Source: Colletotrichum lupini
Lineage: Eukaryota > Ascomycota > Sordariomycetes > Glomerellales > Glomerellaceae
Direction: 5' to 3'
NCBI RefSeq assembly: GCF_023278565.1
Contig: NC_064682.1
Span: 4,340,001 to 4,404,000, forward strand
Length of the DNA stretch: 64,000 bases
The notes under the pieces are model-generated. The model was not told the DNA's origin, did no database searches, and saw only the letters and a program-made list of their open reading frames with translations. Numbering within the stretch: position 1 is the stretch's first letter; each line of letters starts with the position of its first letter. A program made the position numbers and the translations under genes. Shown in pieces: positions 58,271 to 64,000 of the stretch.

Positions 58271-59137
58271 ATGGCCGTCCCAGACTGGGTACTTTTCGTC
58301 GCGGGCCTAGTTGCCTATCAGCTCGCGAACCGGTGCGCACATCAGATAGTCAAACGAGCAAACCCAAACTTCTACAAGACGTTGCAGACGGACAAGCATC
58401 GTAAATTGGCTCCTTATTTTGTCTTCCCGCTAGGTTTTCTCTTGACTTTGATCACAACAACCATCTGTACCGCCGCATACAATGACACGTCCCCCGCCAC
58501 CGAGATATTCGGGCTCGACCGCCCCTTCACCGCCAATGGCAAGGTTTGCCTCGCCTCTCGAGCCATCCTCTGGACCTCCGAGCTGCCACTTCTCAGCTAT
58601 TCCCCTGAATACGTCACCCATCATGTCCTCTCGCTCTCATCCCTCGGTCTCTTTCTCATTGGCCGGGGCCCAAGAAGGCCTCTCTATCTAATCTACGCCG
58701 GCCTGGCGACGGAGCTGTTCTACGATACTGCCGTGTTGATGCGATTCCACGGCCGCACGACGTCAAACTCACCATTGCTCCGAAAGATCCTCCTCGCGAA
58801 TGTAATTTCGATGGTATTACTCAGACTTCTTCCAATCATAGCACACAGCATGGCAATGCCGGAAACACGAGCAGACTACCTTGGCGGAATCGCATCTTAT
58901 TGCATTCATATATGCCGTTTAAGCTTTGTCCAGCTGGGGTCCCTAGGATACATCAACGCCACGGCAGGCAGAAAATCTAGGCTGGCTCCCACGGATACCG
59001 CGGACAACGTATTCGAGAAACCAAGAAGTTGGGTCGGAAGCTTAATACAACGGCCCATGGCCTTGGTTGTCGGTACCGCCATTGTTGTTACGGCGCTGAC
59101 CTTGAAAGAGTTGGATTTCGTCAGCTCATCATCGTAG
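58271..59137 (+). CDS. Polytopic membrane protein, TLC-domain-like
   Basis: Intronless, 288 residues from the ATG at 58271 (context ACATCATGGCC). The frame is open upstream to an ATG at 58130, which would add 47 Cys/Arg/His-rich residues; I prefer 58271 because it places a hydrophobic helix (WVLFVAGLVAYQLA) at the start. About seven hydrophobic segments can be seen: around 5-20, 50-70, 115-135, 140-160, 180-200, 215-235 and 258-278. YVTHHVLSLSSLGLFLIG around 125, with a paired His after a helix, recalls TRAM-LAG1-CLN8 (TLC) proteins, a family of ER lipid-synthesis or lipid-sensing proteins. The match is loose. The C-terminus is not a KKxx signal. It converges with the gene at 59366, 228 bp apart. 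Function unknown. Confidence 0.75.
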   Translation: MAVPDWVLFVAGLVAYQLANRCAHQIVKRANPNFYKTLQTDKHRKLAPYFVFPLGFLLTLITTTICTAAYNDTSPATEIFGLDRPFTANGKVCLASRAILWTSELPLLSYSPEYVTHHVLSLSSLGLFLIGRGPRRPLYLIYAGLATELFYDTAVLMRFHGRTTSNSPLLRKILLANVISMVLLRLLPIIAHSMAMPETRADYLGGIASYCIHICRLSFVQLGSLGYINATAGRKSRLAPTDTADNVFEKPRSWVGSLIQRPMALVVGTAIVVTALTLKELDFVSSSS

Positions 59138-59365
59138 GCTACTATCGTGTCATGGCTCTGACCCATGCGCCAGTGCTCTGTTGACACCCAGCTCGGATCG
59201 TCAGGGTTTGGGAACAATGTGTCACACACAGCGGGAAGCGAGTTTAACCAAATGTGGTATCTTGAAGTCTGTATATGCATGCCCTCGTCCAGTGGCTACC
59301 AGTATGTAGAGAAGAGAAATATGGTACATGAAATGATACACAGCACACACGCTAATTCTCGCCGC

Positions 59366-60658
59366 TTATGCGACGGTGGCGCCCGTCAGAGTGAAGGAGT
59401 AGTCCAGGCCCTTGTTGGCATCGCTGCTAGCAAGCTGGAAACCGTTGTACTGGATCAGAGTCTTGGGGGTGTTGGCAACGACCAAGCTGGCCTCCTCGCC
59501 GCTGGCGATCTCAGCGGAGCCGGCACCGTTGGCGAGCTGCACGTAGCGGACCGAGCTAGAGCCCTTGATGGCGAGGTGGGCGGTGAACTCGCCAGCCGAG
59601 GTGATCTTGACGTCGACCTTGCCGCCGGAGGTCGTAAGGGGCATGATGTTGGCACCCATGTAGCGGGGGGCGCGAGCGGACTTGACCTTGTAGCCGTCGC
59701 CAGACTTGTCAACGTTGGCAAAGTTGACGCTGTCCTTGGCCTGGTTGAAGATCTCCTGGGCCTGGTCGTGGCCGATGTCGACGTAGGCCATGTGAGCCCA
59801 GTACTTGCCGACAATCTCGCCGGCGGTGGTGTTGCTGGCGACGCGGTTGAGGGTGTGGAGGGGCGTCTCGTTGCTGTTCGCCTCGTACTGGACCATCATC
59901 TGGTGAAGCGTGTCCTTGCCGAGGCCGGCAATGTTGTCCGGGTTGTTGGTGAGGTAGGTCAGGAACGGCCAGGCCTGGTAGTAGTTACCAGAGTCAACGG
60001 TGCCGTCAACAATGACCTGGAAAGAGTCGCCAAGGACCTTGTTGACCTCGAACTCGGTGCGGCCCTCGGGGGACTTATGCTTGGTGCGGGCGTCGGCGCA
60101 GAGGGGCGAGGTGTTGTAGGTGTCGGCAACCCAGTTGGCGACCGTCTCCCACCAGGCACCGGTGCGCTCCTGGTCGACCCAGGTGCGCTGGTGGTAGTGC
60201 AGGGCGTGGCCGTACTCGTGGACGGTGACGCCTGGGGTGGCAAGGTAGGTGTCGACGACCTCGAGCCAGCCGGCGCCGGACTCGTACTCTGAGTGCATCA
60301 CGCCAGCGGCGTTGTCGAGCTTGGAGACGGAGTAGACGTTGGTCTTGTAGTAAGGGCCGTTGTCGGAGCCCTCGTTGAACGAAAGGCCAGAGGACCGCCA
60401 GCCGAGGGTGTTGACGAAGCACTCGTATGCGCCCTCGAGCATGGCGAGGGAATCATCGGCGGAGCTGCCGCCGGCGTAGACGCGGAAGTGGGCCGAGTCC
60501 TTGAAGTCGCTGCCAGCGGGGCCGGCCTTGGTCTGGGCCTCGAATTCGGCGGGCTCAGCACGCGCGACTACCTTGGGGGCGCCTGCCTGAGGAGCCGCAT
60601 GGATGCCGGTGGTGAGGGCGAGGAAGATTGTGAAGAGAAGTTGGTTTGACCTGGCCAT
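59366..60658 (-). CDS. Secreted metalloprotease-like protein (DUF6055-like, HExxH)
   Basis: Intronless, 430 residues. The N-terminus (MARSNQLLFTIFLALTTGIH) is a signal peptide, cut near 22. Residues about 50-430 form a secreted domain with the zinc motif HEYGH at 147-151 and a second possible ligand Glu171 in WWETVANW (HExxH-x19-E, gluzincin-like). The C-terminal third (from about 320) is beta-rich (KVDVKITSAGEFTAHLAIKG), like an accessory domain. This fits fungal proteins annotated DUF6055. Proteolysis has not been shown by anything here. Codon use is strongly GC-ending, unlike the AT-rich element next door. Start: ATG at 60658; three more codons are open upstream, beginning with TTG. Only 28 bp separate this ATG from a retrotransposon LTR, so the original promoter is displaced. 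Confidence 0.88.
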   Translation of the reverse strand: MARSNQLLFTIFLALTTGIHAAPQAGAPKVVARAEPAEFEAQTKAGPAGSDFKDSAHFRVYAGGSSADDSLAMLEGAYECFVNTLGWRSSGLSFNEGSDNGPYYKTNVYSVSKLDNAAGVMHSEYESGAGWLEVVDTYLATPGVTVHEYGHALHYHQRTWVDQERTGAWWETVANWVADTYNTSPLCADARTKHKSPEGRTEFEVNKVLGDSFQVIVDGTVDSGNYYQAWPFLTYLTNNPDNIAGLGKDTLHQMMVQYEANSNETPLHTLNRVASNTTAGEIVGKYWAHMAYVDIGHDQAQEIFNQAKDSVNFANVDKSGDGYKVKSARAPRYMGANIMPLTTSGGKVDVKITSAGEFTAHLAIKGSSSVRYVQLANGAGSAEIASGEEASLVVANTPKTLIQYNGFQLASSDANKGLDYSFTLTGATVA

Positions 60659-60686
60659 CTTAGGCAACCTATTGTATATGTACGTT

Positions 60687-60891
60687 TGTTAGTATCCCTA
60701 TTACAGGGTAGTTGGTTCGAACCGTAGTTAACGAAGAGATTAATTAAACTATCTAAATATCTACGTAGTAAGTATAAAAAGGAGGTTCTAACCGTAGGTT
60801 AGGCTAGCTACGATAATCGTAAATAGGGCCCCTAATTAGCCCCTATATAATTAGCTATATACCGCGATCGAATTAGATTTCTAATTTAATA
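60687..60891. repeat. Left LTR of copy 2
   Basis: 205 bp, starts TGTTAGTATCCC, ends TTTAATA. The outer part keeps TTGGTTCGAACC, which reads TTAGTTCGAACC in copy 1, again showing weaker RIP at the outer edge. Confidence 0.92.
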
Positions 60892-60896
60892 CTAAC

Positions 60897-60910
60897 TTTC
60901 TCTTTTTTTT
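60897..60910 (-). other. Polypurine tract of copy 2
   Basis: Minus-strand AAAAAAAAGAGAAA, five bases inside the LTR, identical to copy 1 and supporting the minus orientation. Confidence 0.75.
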
Positions 60911-63900
60911 ATTAATTTAACCGCTACGGTTAGAAATATAATTCGACCTCGGGCCCGTTTATTAAGTTATCTCCTTTTCCCCCTTTTCTTTACTCTTTTT
61001 ATATAACCTATCCCTTTATTTATATAATAACTTTTTTATTACTTACGAATTACTTTAATTTCTTATTAAGTACTACTTTTATAAAAGCGTCTACGAGGTT
61101 ATTTTTATTATTAATTTAATAGATCTTAAGTATTTTATATTTTTTATACGATTACCTAAGAGTTATAATATTTATTATAAGCCTCTTTTCTTTTGTCATT
61201 CCTAATTTAACGAAGTATTTATATAGCGAGTAAGAATTAATATAAATAACTGTTAAAATAAGTAGAAAGCTAATTTAATTAGTAATCTTCCTTAGCGTTA
61301 TTAAAATTATATAAGAGAGGTTAACGCTATTAACTATGCTATAGACCTCTAATATTAATATACTCCTTATTACCTACTTATTTTTAGTTAATAAGTAATA
61401 GATTATATTACTATATATAGTAAATTCGCTCTTACCTATACTCTTATTAACTAGGATAATAATATACCCTAATTACGAAGTAAGGTCGTTATTATTTATA
61501 AATAACCTATTAATAAAGACGTAGAGCTTACTAATTATAAAGTCGATTAGGTAATAAACGAGACTTTAATCGAGATTCGTTTATTACTACTTAAGCCGCT
61601 TATTAAGTACCTCGATATCTCGTTTAGTTAGATTTATAACCTACGCTACTTTAATATAATTAAAAGTCGCCTCGGGCTAATAAATACTTATAATATATAC
61701 CCCTCGCATAAGCTTAGCCTTATACTACTTTTTAATATTAATTACGTTTAGGTTAACGAAGTTAATCTTCTCACCTTACCCCTTTTATTAAAAAACGACG
61801 GTTTCCCCTTTAATTATAAAAATCCCGCTATTAAATACTAAGGGGGTATTTATTATAAGGACCTCTTTTAGCTTCGTTATAAAGCCCGCTTTTTAAAGCT
61901 CCTTATCCTTCTTTTTTATAAAGTTAATATCGAATAGGCCTAATATATTATCGGTTTATATTCTAACGATCCTAAATTAGTTACTTTTATACTCTGCAAT
62001 TAGTAAGTACGGGTCGTACGTAAAAGTAATTATTAATAATTAATTAATATAGAAATCGTAATAAGTAGCTTACTAATAAGTACCCGATTTTATAAGCCTA
62101 TATAATAGCTTAAGCACTTTAATAATCGTACCTTCTAAGTACTTACTAGCTATTTCTTTTAGTAAATAGGCTAGGATTTTCTTTATAAGCCCTATAGCTA
62201 ATTAAGTATAAGCCTAAGTAATATTATAGCTCTAAATCTCGTATCCCTTCTTCCGTAACAATACTATTAGTATTATTATTAATCGTTAGCTATAGCGCTA
62301 TATAATAAGTAATTATATAAGTAGCGTCGCTTTTTTAATATCGCTATACCCCTAAATTACGTATTTAGACTTCTCGTACGGCTAGGGTATTCCTTTCCCT
62401 TTAATCTTATAAACTATTTATAATTTAAATATATAAAAGTTTATATATTTTTCTAAGTCGTATAAAATAAATTAATAGACCCCTCGATTACGAAGAGTAT
62501 CTACTTCGATAAGATCTAATCCCTTATACGGCTTTTTAGTAATTATAATTACGCCTTCTTTATATAATTTAACTACTAGCTCGAAATCGGCTTTCTCTTT
62601 TATTATATAAAAAGTATTAATTACCTTATCGCTAATAATAAATTATTACGTTAGGGCTTATTACTATAATCTTTTACGACGTCTTATTAATAATATTAGT
62701 ACCCTTTTAATAATTTCCTCTTCCTCGTTATTTATTAATACTATTATAACGATTTTGTTAAGGATAATTTCCTATACTTCTACCGCGGGTTATATAGTTT
62801 CCCCTAGCTCTTCTTCTTTTTATAAATTAAAAATTACCTCGTTAAGATTTATATAGTACAGTTTAATTACTATAATTAATACTTTAAATAGCTAGTTACG
62901 ATCCCTCGTAACTATATAAGAGCACTCGTTAATAAAAATTAACTTATATAACCTAGCCTACTATTAAGTAATTTCGTACTATACTCGTATATCCGAATTT
63001 AGTAGTATATCTAAATTATCCCTTATATCGGGCCTATTACGTATAATAATTACCTCGTTAACTTACCTTCTTATACTTACCTCGCGCAGTACCCGTATTA
63101 TTTTTTTAATTACTTAGGCTTATTAGCTTATGCCTAGTAACGGTAGTAAGGCTAAGGTCGTTTTTAAATATACTCTAAATATTAATAACGTTAGTATAAA
63201 TCCGTTAGGCCCTATAATATCGTTATAGTATTTAAGTACTATCTAAAGGCATTCGTCGTTAATAGAATCCGGATTTTCCTTTTTAATAATTCTAAACGCC
63301 CTTTTTAACTACTAATATGCCCTTTTTACCTTTCTAATACTATAATACGCTTTAACGGGTACGACTTTTAGCTATATACTATAGGCCGTCGCATTATTCC
63401 TAAATTCTATTAACTTAAAACTAATACTAGCGTCGGTTTTAATACCGTCTAGCGGTCCCTAGTATATATTAATCTAGCTTTTTCGTAGGGCTGCTTATAC
63501 TATCTTTATTTATAAATCCTAGAGGAATTGCCCTACTTAGAAGGATATAGCTACGTCGATTATATATAGTACTAACTAACTATTTAAATAAAAGATATTA
63601 ACGACGATTTCTTAGTTAAAGTTAAGCTTATTACGTAATTTAAACTTAAATTTGCATAAGCTCTGCGCATTTATTTAGTATTAGTAATATACTTTTATTA
63701 ACTACTTTAGCGCCCCTATTTTAATATTATTATTACTTAATTACTTTAAGAGGTTATATAGCTTCGTAACCGACGGGTACCTAAATCTCTAATATAGTTT
63801 TCTAAGCTCACTTTCCGTTAGGTAATTAATTAACTTCGTATCGTTAATAAGTTTTATAAACACATGCCCCTATTGTCGTTTAACTATTTCGAAGTACTTA

Positions 63901-64000
63901 TTATTAAAAATTCTATTCCTTATATTATTAAATATAATACTTAGTTAATCTATATCTTTTAGATATAGGAGAAATGGGGTATTAACGGGTAAAATATAGA

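Larger units (their letters stand above)
60687..64000 (-). mobile_element. RIP-mutated Ty1/copia-type LTR retrotransposon (copy 2, cut by window end)
   Basis: Same family and orientation as copy 1, aligned base for base: position n in copy 1 matches n + 43,428, and the register is unchanged from the LTR start to the last base of the window, so there is no net insertion or deletion in 3.3 kb. Differences seen are transitions. RIP is heavier here than in copy 1: many CpG and CpT sites kept in copy 1 are TpA or TpT here (for example ATTCGTATAG became ATTTATATAG). The decayed RNase H region corresponds to about 61068-61538. The right end and any target-site duplication are outside the window; the left flank is ACGTT. 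Confidence 0.92.

Noticed and set aside
60714..60723. GGTTCGAACC in the LTR, resembling a tRNA B box
   Set aside because: No matching A box or cloverleaf around it; it is a short palindrome within an LTR, not a tRNA gene.
1..64000. CRISPR array, bacterial operon or rRNA genes
   Set aside because: No regularly spaced repeats or rRNA-like sequence; gene structure is eukaryotic throughout.

Overview
The window looks like nuclear DNA of a filamentous ascomycete (Pezizomycotina, probably Sordariomycetes; the species cannot be fixed from the sequence alone). The evidence is many short introns (48-142 bp) with GT-AG ends, fungal-specific families (Zn2Cys6 regulator, GH76 Dcw1/Dfg5 type, Dal5-type transporters, an ankyrin protein with a STAND-type N-terminus), and two transposon copies bearing the classic scar of repeat-induced point mutation (RIP): loss of nearly all CpA/TpG with C-to-T and G-to-A transitions. 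I rebuilt the spliced genes by hand; every exon set given below keeps an open frame from ATG to stop.

Layout. 1-8027: long gene-poor stretch of ordinary composition. 8028-9947 (-): anion:cation symporter-type MFS transporter. 11445-14250 (-): ankyrin protein with fungal STAND-type N-terminus. 15090-16346 (-): 3-ketoacyl-CoA thiolase. 17259-24110: complete but RIP-ruined Ty1/copia-type LTR retrotransposon, coding strand minus, 205-bp LTRs. 24078-24743 (+): N-terminally truncated Nudix gene whose present ATG lies inside the right LTR. 25311-26549 (-): catalase-like haem protein. 28251-29023 (+): glycine-rich, glycine-zipper protein. 29275-31273 (-): mitochondrial succinyl-CoA:3-ketoacid CoA transferase, divergent from a second MFS transporter at 31965-33980 (+). 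34424-35387 (-): AhpD-like protein. 35920-37363 (+): mitochondrial dicarboxylate carrier, convergent with a Zn2Cys6 regulator at 37397-39859 (-). 40948-45987 (+): intronless 1679-residue protein of unknown function. 46684-48096 (+): FAD monooxygenase. 48923-49963 (-): small secreted protein. 52332-53997 (-): GH76 cell-wall mannosidase/transglycosidase. 53998-58270: second gene-poor stretch. 58271-59137 (+): polytopic membrane protein. 59366-60658 (-): secreted HExxH protein (DUF6055-like). 60687-64000: second copy of the same retrotransposon, running off the window.

How the parts fit. Thiolase, the CoA transferase and the dicarboxylate carrier all belong to acyl-CoA, ketoacid and C4-acid metabolism, but they are dispersed and share no operon-like layout, so joint regulation is only a guess. 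The strongest story is the transposon: one copy has cut a Nudix gene and given it a new start, and the second sits 28 bp upstream of the start codon of a secreted metalloprotease-like gene. The two copies are direct repeats flanking 14 predicted genes.
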